Shown in pieces: positions 22,598 to 34,110 of a stretch of DNA of 60,000 nt; position 1 is the stretch's first letter; every line of letters begins with the position of its first letter. The stretch spans positions 9,426,001 through 9,486,000 of the forward strand of contig OX485803.1 in NCBI GenBank assembly GCA_950295325.1, read 5' to 3'. Position numbers and translations under genes: made by a program. The notes beneath the pieces are model-generated. The model saw nothing but the letters and a program-made list of their open reading frames with translations, had not been told where the DNA came from and made no database searches. Source of the stretch: Polytrichum commune. Lineage: Eukaryota > Streptophyta > Polytrichopsida > Polytrichales > Polytrichaceae.

Positions 22598-25500
22598 TTA
22601 TAGTTTTTCTCTAATGAAATGATGTTGTATATTGATATGTTTGGTACGAGAATGGTGTGTGGGAATCTTCGCAAGTGCCTTGCATCCTTGATTGTCGCAC
22701 ATGATGGATGTCGGCCCTTCTTGCACATATCCTACATCCACCAAAAGTTGCCTAAGCCAAATCGCTTCCTTCGTACAATGGCTAGTGGCCATGTACTCGG
22801 CCTATGTCGTAGACAATGCAATGGTTGGTTATTTCTTGCATTTCTATGAAGTGACTCCAATGCCAACAAGAAACCATACCCCGTGGTGAATCGTATGCAT
22901 TTCCCGCCCAATCCGCAATGCAAAACCCTCTCAAGTTAATATCATTGCCTCCGAGGCATAATTTGAAGTCCAAAATGCCCTTCAAATACCTCATGATGTG
23001 TTTCATGGCCATTCATTGTGGTGGACCCGCCTTTTACATGAATTAGCTCACCGTACTCACCGCAAATACAATATCGGCCCTCGTGACCACCATTGCATAC
23101 ATGAGATATCCTCACTTGACCTTGTATGAAACACTTTTCATTTCCCTTTACACATTCTCAAATTCTCTCATCCGAAAGCTTCAACGATTATAGATTCGCA
23201 TCGAATGGAGTTTCAACTGGTTTGCATTATTTCATGTTGAAATGCTTGGAGACCTCCTTGATGTAGCTCCTTTGGTTCATGGTGATGATACGGGTTTCTC
23301 TATTCCTCTCAAATTCCACTCTTAGGTGGTAATGCAACTCTCTAAGATCGATCATCTCAAATTCTTTCTCGAGCTCCGATTTGAGTCACTTCAAATAACT
23401 CAAATTGCTTGCCAATATGATCAATTGTCCACATAAAAACTTGTCTCCAACAAATATTCACCCATTTGTTTGACGTATTACAAGTGATCTGCTTGGCTCC
23501 AATAAAACCCTCGTTAATAAAAAACGAGTCAATACAATGGAACCATGTCCTCAGCAATTGCTTGAGCCCATACAAAGCTTTCTTGAGTTTGCACATAAGG
23601 TGTTACTTTCATTCTTATACGGAATCCTTTAGTTGATCCATGTAGATCTTCATCTCCAATACTCTATTAAAAAATGTTGCATTTACGTTCATTTCGTGGA
23701 TCTTCCAATTCATGGCTGCTCTTATTGTAAGAATGCATCTAATGGTGATGAACTTAACCACGGGGGCAAAGATCTTGTTGAAATTCACTCCAGCTATTTG
23801 ATAATATCATTTTTTACTAATCACACCTTCTACCTAACAATTTCACTCGATGCATCTCTCTTTATGCTGAACACCTATTTGCATCCTACACTCTTGCGAT
23901 TTTTTGGAAGGTTGGTCAATTCTCACGTACCGTTGGCCATGAGCGAGTCATATACCTCTTGCATTGCGGTTTCTCACTTGTTCGTATCTTCAAATCTCAA
24001 CGTTTCACACAAATTCAAAGGATTCATCCAAAACTACTATATTGGCATGGTGTTCGCTATGTTGGGGTAGAATGTGATTCTTCTACCACTTTCCAGGCGG
24101 GCGCCACTTTTTTTTAGGATATTTTCCGAATCTCTTGACACGGCCGTCAATAACTGTGGAAATTTGATTGTTTCTTCATTTGCAATTAAATGCTCTTCCA
24201 CTTGCTCCTCGCGCTATTCATCATCATTACATGCAGATGATTTGAGAGAATCGTCCACAACGACCACCATACGGTCTTTATTACTCCCACTTGGATGCAT
24301 CTCCAAATCTTTTCTAATGCTCATGCTATCCTTCATGAAGTCCACATTTCTACCTTTTATGATCTTTGTAGTTTGCAAACACATCAGCCTATAAGCTTTA
24401 GTTTCCTTATAATAATCCAAAAACAAACATTTAGTTTCCTCTACATCGAGCTTACCTTTTTTTCATCCAACACCATTGTGTAGCCAATGTATGTGAACAC
24501 ATACACGTATGCAATGCAATGTGTCCTCATGTTCCAAGTTTTATTGGATATAATGAACTCCAATGCCTTCGTTGGACATTGGTTTTATGTGTAAACCGTA
24601 TTAGCCACTACTTCCACCCAAGATGATTTGTAGAGGTTTTGAGCATAAAGCATCTTCTTTGCCATCTCCACGATGGTGTGATATGCATGCTCTGTAACTC
24701 CGTTTTGTTGAGGCCTATACATGGTGGCTCAATGCAATGGTCCTTCAAAAACCGTTTGAATGTCTTGGAAATAAACTCCCCATCATTGTCTGACCAAAAT
24801 GTCTTAATTTTGTATTCCAATAGAGTTTTAACAAATGCCTTGAACTCCTTGAACCTCTCAAAACACTCTACTTTGGACTTCAACATATACAACCACACCT
24901 TCTAAAATAAGTCATCAGTGAAGATCACGAAATACCTTAGTCCACTCATGAATGTAGTCCTTATAGGATTGGGCCACACATATCGGAATGCCCAATCTCC
25001 AAAGGCTTGGTAGCTCATCTACCCCCCTCATTTGGAAACACATCCCTATGTTGTTTGTCTTTAATGCGCATTTCGCAAAGCAACGAAAACGTGGGGCAAG
25101 AAATTTTTCCAAGGTTCATGCCACTCACCATGACTTAGAACGTATAAATACCCTTCACGCTCAAATGGCCAAGGTCGGAGTGCCAAAGCTTGAGCGCATT
25201 ATCTCATGTTGAAGAATGCACTAAATTGGTCATATTCACTCTGTGCACCTTCATAAACTTCATTTTGTACAAATTGCCTACAAATGGCGTTATTGCAATG
25301 GCCTCACCACTCCAAGTTTTTACAAAATATTTACTTAGGTTAAATTGTATTTTCAAATCATTCCACACAAATTTGTTCACCGAAAATAAATTGGCATACA
25401 ATTTGGGCACATGGAACGCATCTTTAATACGAATTTGGTCGATTTTACATCTCAAGATTGCCTCCACAACGATAAATCCCATTCCAATGGCTTCAACAAT

Positions 25501-26460
25501 ACTAACATCATCCAAATGCACATTGTGCAAAGCGATTGCCTCATACGTTTTGAATGTAGCCTTATGCAAAGCCATGTGTTTGATGAATTCCAAATATGTG
25601 ATCCACTTTTACACATTGTTGGAATGTGTCTCATTACGCATTACAAATGTGTAGTCGTCATCGTCCTTTACATTATTCACCATTTTGCATGTTTTGTTTT
25701 TTGTTTTGTAGCAAAAATGTGCAATATGGTATGGTTTGCCATAATTGAAACACGACTTTATGCCTTAGCGTTGAAAATGAATTGCCGCCTTTGCTTTGTC
25801 ATAACACCATGACAACATCCTCTCTTTGAGGATGGTTCTCATTGCGTTTCGATATCTCGTGCATCAAACCCGCCGTCACATAGTCCATTGTAAGCTTCTT
25901 CATCGACATTATTTCCAAGGCAATAATCAATTATTGGTTTGATATCTGCAAACTATCAAGCAAGGTCATGACAATATCTTCATTTCTCACGGATATCTTT
26001 AAACAAACAAGTAGATCCGCGAGTACCTTGACCTTGTTGACGTGCTCCATTAAGTCGTTGCCCTTTTGTATCTTGTATGTGAAAAAATTGCAACGAATAA
26101 AGAAGATGTTGGACAAATTCTTTGTCTCGTGAATGTTGTAAAGAGTCTTTCACACCTCCGTGGGTCCTTTGCAACTCTTGATGTGCGCAAATTCGTTGTC
26201 CGCCAAGTTGAGGCTGATGATGGACATGACATTCTTAATGCACCTTCAAAATTTCTTCAACACTTTGGGATCTTCATTGAAATATGCAAATTCCTTGAAT
26301 CTGTTCATAATATTCCAAAGATCCATGAATACCAATAACTTTATGATTTTGAACTTCCAATGGTTGATATTTTCTTTATTGAGCTTGTCAATGACTCTAG
26401 TGGCCTTGCTCTCAAATGATGTGATTATACACTTGGATATACTCTCAAAACATTCAAACT
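22598..26460 (-). pseudogene. Decayed Copia gag-pol
   Basis: Reading leftward: gag with VIDKLNKENINHWKFKI and KNEDIVMTLLDSLQ-like blocks (26460-25930); protease-linker region with HVPKLYANLFSVNKF (25593-25204); LWHSDLGHL, the GAG-pre-integrase motif (about 25190); integrase with WLYMLKSKVECFERFKEFKA and WSDNDGEFISKTFK (about 24900-24608); linker YKETKAYRLMCLQTTKIIKG (about 24400); RT pieces including LKKALYGLKQ (about 23590); RNase H with HIMRYLKGILDFKLCLGG, IADWAGNAYDS and CTKEAIWLRQLLVDVGYVQE (23012-22598). Each block has a direct counterpart, in order, in the young element at 49528-53583. Many stops, shifts and catalytic losses are present, so no product can be made. Confidence 0.9.
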
Positions 26461-26469
26461 AACATATAT

Positions 26470-27168
26470 TGGTCTACAATCAATCCAACCAAAACTAGAA
26501 GATAATTTCTTACACTCAAAATATGTATTTACACCTCAATCTAGTGGAAACATGGCCATATGCTCGCAAATGGGCCTTTTGATATACTAGACTATTAAAT
26601 TTTCTACACTTCAAATCAGATTTTCTACACCTCAAGTGAAGTCTTAAAACATTCAAATCATTTAAATAATATCTATTTCATTTTAAATACCTCAAGTTAG
26701 ATCTTCTACACATCAAGAGAGGTTTTAAATCACTCAAATCATTCAAATAAGATACTCTTCACCTCAAATGTGTCTTACACTCTCAAAGAAATTTTTAACA
26801 CTCAAGTCTTTCACTTCATGTGCTATTGGAGTCTAAACACCTTCAAAGCTTTCAAATAAATTCTTGAATGCTCAAAACATTCAAGTCAAATGCTTTGAAG
26901 TCTAAACACCTCTAAAACTCTCAAATAAGTCTCTCAACACTCAAGAAACTCAAATCACATGTTCTTGGATCAAACATACACTCAAATAAAAGAAATAAAC
27001 AACGAATGCATCAAACATGCACTCGAGTAAAAATAAAATAAAAAATAAAAAACTTATAACAACCAAATGCACCCTCAGACACCTCTAATGCTCTGAAGCT
27101 CCAAAATGCCAACCCTTCAAGATCCACTCCGCAACCTCAAAGTATTCAAATCTCTAGGCACTTCACTT
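26470..27168 (-). repeat. Repetitive 5' leader of the old Copia element
   Basis: Non-coding DNA with the same degenerate phrases as 322-1156 (TTACACTCTCAAA, TTCTACACCTCAAG, AAGTCAAATGCTTTGAAGTC), confirming shared ancestry of the two elements. Confidence 0.75.
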
Positions 27169-27187
27169 GAGTGGTGGGCCCGTAACC
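27169..27187 (-). promoter_or_regulatory. Primer-binding site, initiator tRNA-Met anticodon arm type
   Basis: Plus-strand GAGTGGTGGGCCCGTAACC, three bases inside the LTR, matches the anticodon-arm stretch of plant initiator tRNA-Met at 17 of 19 positions. Its two mismatches differ from the two at 1157-1175, so at every position at least one copy agrees with the tRNA. Confidence 0.78.
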
Positions 27188-27190
27188 TAT

Positions 27191-27453
27191 TGGATATCAA
27201 TAAGACTAGAGATAAGGTTGCACAAACACATACACATACACAAAGGCATATGAACAATGCTTGGAGTGAGATGGTCTCGTGGTCTTCTTGCTCTGCCTTT
27301 TATTGGGTTTTTTTCCCTTTTCATTGGTTCATACAAATAATATGGGATAACTTTTATCCCTCTTTGGACTAGCGTTGTAGCCTTATTCTAACCTTATTGT
27401 TTCTCATGCCTTTCTCATTATATTACAAGCAATCTAATGCTCTACCTTCTACA
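27191..27453 (-). repeat. 5' LTR of the old Copia element
   Basis: 263 bp, starting TGGATATCAATAAG and ending CCTTCTACA on the plus strand; partner of 22191-22457. Confidence 0.9.
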
Positions 27454-27461
27454 CATATGAA

Positions 27462-29900
27462 AGCTTTAGGCCCAGATAACATCCCAAGTAAAATCATCAA
27501 TGCACTTCCAAACTCTTTCCACGACCTCCTCTACCTATTTTTCCAAAAGTGCTTCAAACAATGACAAATACCACCCATCTAGAAACACATGAAGATCATC
27601 TTACTTTATAAAAAAGTACACCCATTACTAATCTCAAAGTAAAGACATGTCACCTTGGTAAACACCAAATTCTACACAAACACCCTCACCTCCTTATTAA
27701 CCAACTCAAGATGTGTTTCTCTCCCCATAGAAGAACAACAAAAAAAACCAAAATAAACTCCTCAACAAGCTATACCAATAGAACATCACCACATTCCACC
27801 AAATGAAAAACTCTAACTATTCCGCAATCATATCCAAAGAAGAATCTAAGAAAAAATATAAAATATTCTCCATAATTGTCAATGAAGCTCTCAACAAGCC
27901 AATACCCTCTTCCCTGCACAACAAAGGAGACAAAATAATCGTCAAAACTCGACACTCGTATACATGCCCCATCCAACCCCCTACCCCAATATGAACAACA
28001 CAAATGGAACCCCATTCAACTCATCTCCAATAAAATAAAAAATAAAAAATAAAAAATCAATGGGGAGAAAAACCCATACACCACCAACTCCTATGCAAAT
28101 GGCATACGCATGATGGACCGATAGCAAATTGGATAGGTGGACAACAAATCCTAAACCCAAACAACCTCTCAGTAGTCAACACTTTCCTTAAAACAAGTCT
28201 AGTGCAACCATGCTCAAACCCTCACAATTTTCATAAATCCCAATTTAAAGACCCATGTTCCATCCAATCTCCAATCAATACATCACACCTCACCCTGCTT
28301 ATACAAGAGTGTCATCCGGACAAAGACATCATAACATCGCACCCCACAATACATGTACACCAAGACGAGGCCAAATTTTTTGACCACACGGGATCCCACA
28401 TATCCATGATCCCTTCATAATGTCTCAAATGGTATGGGCAAAACTTGTAGAAAACCAATCCAACCCACTCTTAGCCATCCTACAACCGCCCCAAAAAGAC
28501 TTTGCCACTAAAATCTCATGGCTCCTACATAGATATATCACAAAATTACCTAGAAACAAACCCAAAGCCATCAACCAACACCAAAGTAGTACAATAGCAA
28601 ACACCCCTCAATAGCAAACCTCCTAATAAGTACCTTCCATCTCACACATTCATATTATTAATTGCCACTCACCTACCCTCTTCCACTCAAAAGATACAAT
28701 TCACCACACACCCGCGACATCATATTTGGCTCACAAGGCGACTCACTAACCTCCAAATAAAATGGTGTGGGATATACCCATCCCACGGACCATCCCACAA
28801 CAATTAAAGCCATACACTGGGCAAGAATGGCAGCCAAAACAAACATGCATAACATCACCATTATGATATTAAACCACAAAGATTGGACCCCCTCCCCCCC
28901 CCCCCCCCCAAAAAAAAATCCCCCAACAATCAAACCTTGATACACACCAAGACATCCACATTATCCCCACCATCCCACCTCACAACATACAATACCCATT
29001 AATAATACAAAGGCCCTCATGCTACCACCAACCATAAATTTCATTGACAACAATAATATGCATACTTAACCAAGACTCTCAATAATATGCATACAACACA
29101 ATTTTGCAAACCATCCAAAGTGCCCACAAACTATACATGCCCACGTATAATTTAGCATACACATGTAAACCATACAAACTCAAACAAATGGGGTAGCTCC
29201 CATGGAACACCATACCCCAATGGATCGAACATCACCAAATGTATCATAACACCCATTCCCCACATGCACATCACTCATACCATACCCTCTAGACTAGCTA
29301 AAACCCCCTCGAGCACCAACCTAACAAGCATAATACGTAACCTCCAAATTTACATAAAGACATAACACAACAAACTCTCAAGAGCCATTGCTACCACACA
29401 CACAATGGATGCCCAAATCACACATAACCCCTTACATTCTATACATTGGGCAACCACAAATTCAAATTTGTTTTTTTTTACAACAATAAAAAAACTCTTT
29501 TGGCCACACATGCCAATTATCAAATCATACCAACCCCCTCCAAGTTAACCTCAACTCCACCAAATACCATACAAATTGTAGAAGTCACCTACTCCCACAA
29601 TGGATTTCCTATCATTGTCATCACAGAAAAACTCAACAAATATATGTATCTCATGCAAACACTTAAAACCGCATGATGGAAAGTCAACCCTCTCCTCACT
29701 ATTATCGATGGTGTTAGAGGAGCCATCCATGAGTACTCAATTAAAAAATTAGAGTACTTCCAAACAACCCCAAACTAGATCGAAAAGTTCATGAAACACT
29801 TACTTGAAATAGCCATAAAATATCTCATGTACCTAGTACTACATAATCAAATAGAAGATTGGACAACAAACAAGCCCGCATGATGGTCCCATCTTACGAG
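27462..29900 (+). pseudogene. LINE reverse transcriptase and C-terminal domain, decayed (copy 2)
   Basis: Immediately right of the Copia LTR the plus strand encodes KALGPDNIPSKIINALPNSF, then KHMKIILLYKKVHP and VTLVNTKFYTNTLTSLLTNQL-like blocks. These are the opening motifs of a LINE reverse transcriptase (GPDxIP; I-L-x-K-K; N-x-x-Y-K). A QMAYA phrase at about 28096-28110 followed by TGATGG looks like the catalytic Y-A-D-D motif with a frame disruption. Near 29446-29870 comes the C-terminal block (NKYMYLMQTL, WKVNPLLTIIDGVRGAIHEY, AIKYLMYLVLHN) shared with 1645-1890 and 41086-41391. Frames are broken many times. The 5' half is missing at the Copia boundary. Inactive. Confidence 0.75.
28894..28918 (+). 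repeat. Poly-C then poly-A tract
   Basis: Sixteen C followed by nine A, within the LINE-derived region. Length may be uncertain. Confidence 0.9.
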
Positions 29901-30254
29901 GACAAGCCATCCCGATGACCATGTTACTTAAAGGGGCCCACCCTCCAAAAACAAGGAAGTAACCTTATCATGAAGCTTGGTAAAACATGATGAAGTAACG
30001 AAGAACAAACTCTCATTCGCGTCGGTGCCTCAAGAAACTTTGATGTTATTTCTATTTTATTGATTTTCTCAACATTGCACCAAAGAAATAGATTGTCGAC
30101 CTACACAACGTGCTTCTTGTTTCACTTGGTTGTGGCTGGCACAACTAAGATTTTGAATTTTGTGTGTGTTAAGCATGCTCGTTGGAAAGGACTATTGCTA
30201 AACATTCAGAATTGGTAGTCTACAATAATTATTGTATATAATATCAAGAATTTT

Positions 30255-30553
30255 GTATGTCTTGCTCAATACTAATTGTAAGTCAATAACACTAAACGCA
30301 AAACTAACATTATTTGCCATTTCTTAAAAAAAGAATTGTGCCTTATAGATTTACACTGTTACAGTTATTGTCACTTACTAAGTGATTTTCCATTCAAAAT
30401 TCACTCATCCATGACAATATTTCATCACATAAATATTAGGATGCAAAGTTTACCAAAAGTGGATGACCTAATAATGAACTGAGGTGACAACGCTTATAAA
30501 CGTATTCCTAAAGAAGTGTCATTAGAGAAGTTACCACATTGACATAAAATACC
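30255..30553 (-). repeat. Dispersed repeat, inverted copy of 1920-2310
   Basis: Reverse complement begins TGACATAAAATACC at the right end and ends GTCTTGCTCAATACTAATTG at the left. See 1920-2310. Confidence 0.6.
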
Positions 30554-30684
30554 ATTTGAGATTAGTACAATATTTTAGTGTAGTAATATGTCGAAACAAA
30601 CCCCCTGAGATATGCTCTGATGGGTGCTTCTCCGATATAATTAGTGTATAAAATGTGGTCTTGAATTTTATGGCATGGGTTTTA

Positions 30685-30925
30685 TGAAACGAATGGGGAG
30701 AACCAACTGTTAGTTACAGATGAACCGGTTGAGTTTCAGAAATAACCTGTTGAGGCGAAGACTTCAGGAAAATTACTGATCATTTTAGAGGAATCTATAG
30801 AATCTACCTCAAATGAATAAAGCAAAACAGAAAAATCAGCACATGTAAACCGGTTGGACTCGGAAACATTGAGATTTTCACCGGTCATACCCGAAAATCT
30901 GCCTGGACATTGGTTTTCATAATGG
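30685..30925 (+). repeat. Dispersed repeat with CCGGTT boxes, copy 2
   Basis: Partner of 15571-15807 in the same orientation; contains GAACCGGTTGAGTTTCAGAA and AACCGGTTGGACTCGGAAAC. Confidence 0.65.
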
Positions 30926-31324
30926 TGTGGTTATTTTCTTGAAGCACAGGAAATCAATTATCCATGCTAGAGTGGAGACGTTGATACATGCTCCAAACTT
31001 GTGAGTGCACAAGCACACTTTGTAACAAGAATTCTGATGCTTCTCAAAAGAAGTTAGGGAAAGAATGGCAAAATGCAGAAAAAACGCGAGAACAAAAGCA
31101 AAACCAGAAGGAAGAACAGAAGTATCAACATTGGCAAGAACGCATCGACAATGCCTGAAATGTCGAAGAGCGAGGAAGAAGACGCGACCTAGTAGATCTA
31201 GATCTACAACTCTCAACAAGACACCAAGCAAGCACAAGTGTACGAGATGGAAAACATATCCATATGTTAGAAGAGTAGAAGAGGAGGAACACCAACACCA
31301 ACATACATCTTTAACAATGAGGCA

Positions 31325-31657
31325 TTGCCTTTATTTTTATCATGGGTGCTCGTAAGCATTGTCACCTTGTGTGCTTACACACACCACAATGCTCACCCAT
31401 CAATGCCAACTCCTAAAATCTACCCACCAAGTTACCACTCTCCACTACCAACTCCCACAATCTATCCGCTAAGTTGCCACTCTCCAATGCCAACTCCCAC
31501 AATCTACCCACTAAGTTGCTACCAAGAACTGCCTCCATTATTGAATCTTAAAACCCCCAACAAATCTCAACACTACATTACTCCCTCACATCAAAAAAAT
31601 AGCCAAGAGAAAGCCACTTCTCATCACCATCGAGCAGGAAGACGAAGCCAAACGTAA
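31325..31657 (+). CDS. Proline-rich ORF with 14-residue tandem repeat
   Basis: A 110-codon ORF with a hydrophobic N-terminus (MPLFLSWVLVSIVTLCAYTH) that resembles a signal peptide. It is followed by three units of 14 residues, each PTPxIYPxSxxxxx (PTPKIYPPSYHSPL, PTPTIYPLSCHSPM, PTPTIYPLSCYQEL), and a basic Ser/His/Gln-rich tail. The layout recalls secreted proline-rich cell-wall proteins, but the ORF lies in a G-poor stretch between LINE pieces and may be a chance reading of a 42-bp minisatellite. Translation initiation at 31325 is unproven, and no upstream promoter or intron signal is evident. I do not assign a function. Confidence 0.3.
   Translation: MPLFLSWVLVSIVTLCAYTHHNAHPSMPTPKIYPPSYHSPLPTPTIYPLSCHSPMPTPTIYPLSCYQELPPLLNLKTPNKSQHYITPSHQKNSQEKATSHHHRAGRRSQT
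31406..31523 (+). repeat. 42-bp minisatellite, 2.8 copies
   Basis: Units start at 31406, 31448 and 31490 with CCAACTCC(C/T)A; the third is incomplete. The period is a multiple of three, so the repeat keeps the frame of the surrounding ORF. Confidence 0.9.
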
Positions 31658-34110
31658 CATGCGGCCGCCATGAATCACTGCCATTGCAAATAAGCCAACC
31701 TCTTCAACATAGAATGAACTCTCTGAAGAGTTGCAACACTAAACCCACTAGCAGCGACATTTGGATGCCATCACAAAAGCTAAAAAATCACAAGCCACCA
31801 ACAAAAAAACACGACTCACCACCACTGAGCAGGAAGACTAAACCAATTTCTTTGACACAAACGCCGAATGCCACAACTCACAGGCGCCAAAAACCCACAA
31901 CCCGCAAGCAAAACACCTCAACACAAAATGCACCTTCTCCGATTTGAACCTCTATCTCAAACTCCAACAATAAAATGTTTTTGCTATAATCATGAAGGTG
32001 CAAATCAAGGAAATACAGACAAAGCACAACTCAGAATCACTTCCAACGGATACCTCAAACCGCCCTCAAATACCTTGCAAATACTCACAACTCCTCATGT
32101 AGTGCCTCGCCATCTCTCTCATCACACCCCCTCCCCTCACAAGAGCCAACATGTTTTCCAACAAGGGTTATTCCACATAGAACCGCAAGCATGACCTGAG
32201 GACATCAACAAACATAGAATCGAGGTCATGAAAAAAAATGAGAGACGGGGTTGAGATAAGGACCCGTGCCGCAAGGTCAAAAAAAACTAAGGGAGTCAGG
32301 GAGCAAGGCAAGAGAGACGGGGTCAAGACACGAAGCCGCACCAGAGAGCTAGAGAGCACTAAGGGAGGCTGCAACAGACAAATAAATTTGAAGAAAACAA
32401 CCCCCTACTCTATGATGAGGACCTAAATATGCAACTTAAAGACATATCCTATGAGCATAGGGAGAACTTCCCTTGAGCTTTCACCATCACAAGATGAATA
32501 TGTCGCCATCCTTAAACAAGCCGCCACTATGTCAACCTCAAGACTAGACACCATCAATCCAGTAGAAGGGACTCCACCAGAAATCCCATACAAAAGCCCA
32601 AGGAAAGAGAACACATCCGAAGCCCAAATTACCAAGATGAGAAAAAACGAAGTGGATACAAGCAACTTTTAAGGCATTTTGAAGAAAAATCCCACATATG
32701 ACACAAATGTGCTATCCATATGAGAGACCAAATATGGTCCCTATAAATCACTTTCACTTCACCCCAATCCCAAGACAAGAGAAAATAAATTACACAATTG
32801 GCCTTTCCAAAGGCTTCTACATTACCATTCGCTTTTACTTCGGATTCAAGAGCATTAGTTGACATAAGACGAGAAGAGCTTGTTTGGAAAGACTTCAACA
32901 AATAGGCATCCCCCTTGGCACAAAATACTCGAATCTATTTAATATCCAATTGAACACCATCACTAAAAATTGGACGGAATTCATCAAACTTTATTTCCAA
33001 AATTCATAGCGCGACGAACTTGCACTCCTCCGAGGTAGCTGGGCATTTATCATGGAGATGAAAAATGTTCAAATGGTAATTGGAAAGATACAAAAGGGAT
33101 ATGAATTAGCCCAAAGACTTGTAACATCCGAATACACATCAAAGAAGAGACACTTTGCCATGAGCATACATTCAACATTTTCAAAACACTTGTATGAAAA
33201 AACTACTATGACGGAAAACAACACAAATTTATGGGCCTTTCTAAATCGGAATTGGACAAGGACTTCGCATTCCTTACATTCGCTAAGGAAAAAACAAATG
33301 ACACCATATTTGAATATGAACACGCCTACAATCACTAGAAGCTCAGAATTAATATCACTCAATATTGTAACACCAACAACCCATCGGAGGTCCAAATCAA
33401 CATAACATTTGTCACCAACAATTTTCCACAAAAAGAAACATTAACATCCCTCATGAGGATTATCAAGCAAATCTTCGGAGCGGACAACATAGTCGGCGTG
33501 AGCTTTGACAACAACAATCATCAAAACACTGATGGACAAATGGGATGGTGCTACACAAAATGTCTCAACACCACGGTATATATGGAGTAACTTAACAAAT
33601 TTACATACATACTTATATTACGCGTCGACTTTATACCACACCAAGAGTGTATCAACGGCATAGACCCCAACAAAATGACAATTGCCTAGCATACATATTC
33701 GTATAAAAAAATAATAACAAAAAAATCCAAGCCATAAACAATGTCACCAACTCCAACCTACTATTTACTAAAAAAACAACTCACCTCATGAAAGAACTTC
33801 AAAACAAATTAGATGAGAAATTTAGCAATTACAATCAATACTTATACAAACAAAGACCTAAAAATAACTATGTATCAAAACAACATCCAAACATTCTTTA
33901 GAACAATTACTCATGAGTTCCAACGATTGAATTTTTTCCATGCAAAGGATTCTCAATGGCATGTCCGGTGCCGCACCAGAAACCCTACAAAGGACCATTC
34001 TACCGCCCATACCACAAGGATTTAACATGACCATCCCCCCCCCCTTTTCAACTACAAATACCCCAGAGCTTTCACAACAATCCACCAACACTCCACCAAG
34101 AATTCAACAA
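31658..34110 (+). pseudogene. LINE ORF1-like region, decayed
   Basis: Strongly A/C-rich, G-poor coding-like DNA. ORFs include 32451-32672 and 33052-33405. Near 33590-33690 the translation gives YILILRVDFIPHQECINGID, which resembles FVLNSIPHQCNDRFSNYLDP at about 36560-36630, just upstream of the endonuclease of another copy, so I infer this is the ORF1 or ORF1/ORF2 border region of a LINE. ORF1 proteins bind element RNA. No zinc knuckle or RRM is clear to me. Many stops and shifts. The call rests on that internal match and on shared composition and strand. Confidence 0.5.

Larger units (their letters stand above)
22191..27453 (-). mobile_element. Old full-length Copia LTR retrotransposon, 5.26 kb
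   Basis: Minus-strand element with two matching LTRs (22191-22457 and 27191-27453), a primer-binding site at 27169-27187, a repetitive leader, and a gag-protease-integrase-RT-RNase H order typical of Ty1/Copia. LTRs are roughly four-fifths identical by eye, and the coding part is full of stops and shifts, so the insertion is old. No target duplication is visible: bases left of 22191 and right of 27453 differ. The element at 1-1442 is a second copy of the same family. Confidence 0.92.

Noticed and set aside
23633-24070. 145-codon plus-strand ORF
   Set aside because: It is the antisense of the decayed Copia reverse transcriptase on the minus strand.
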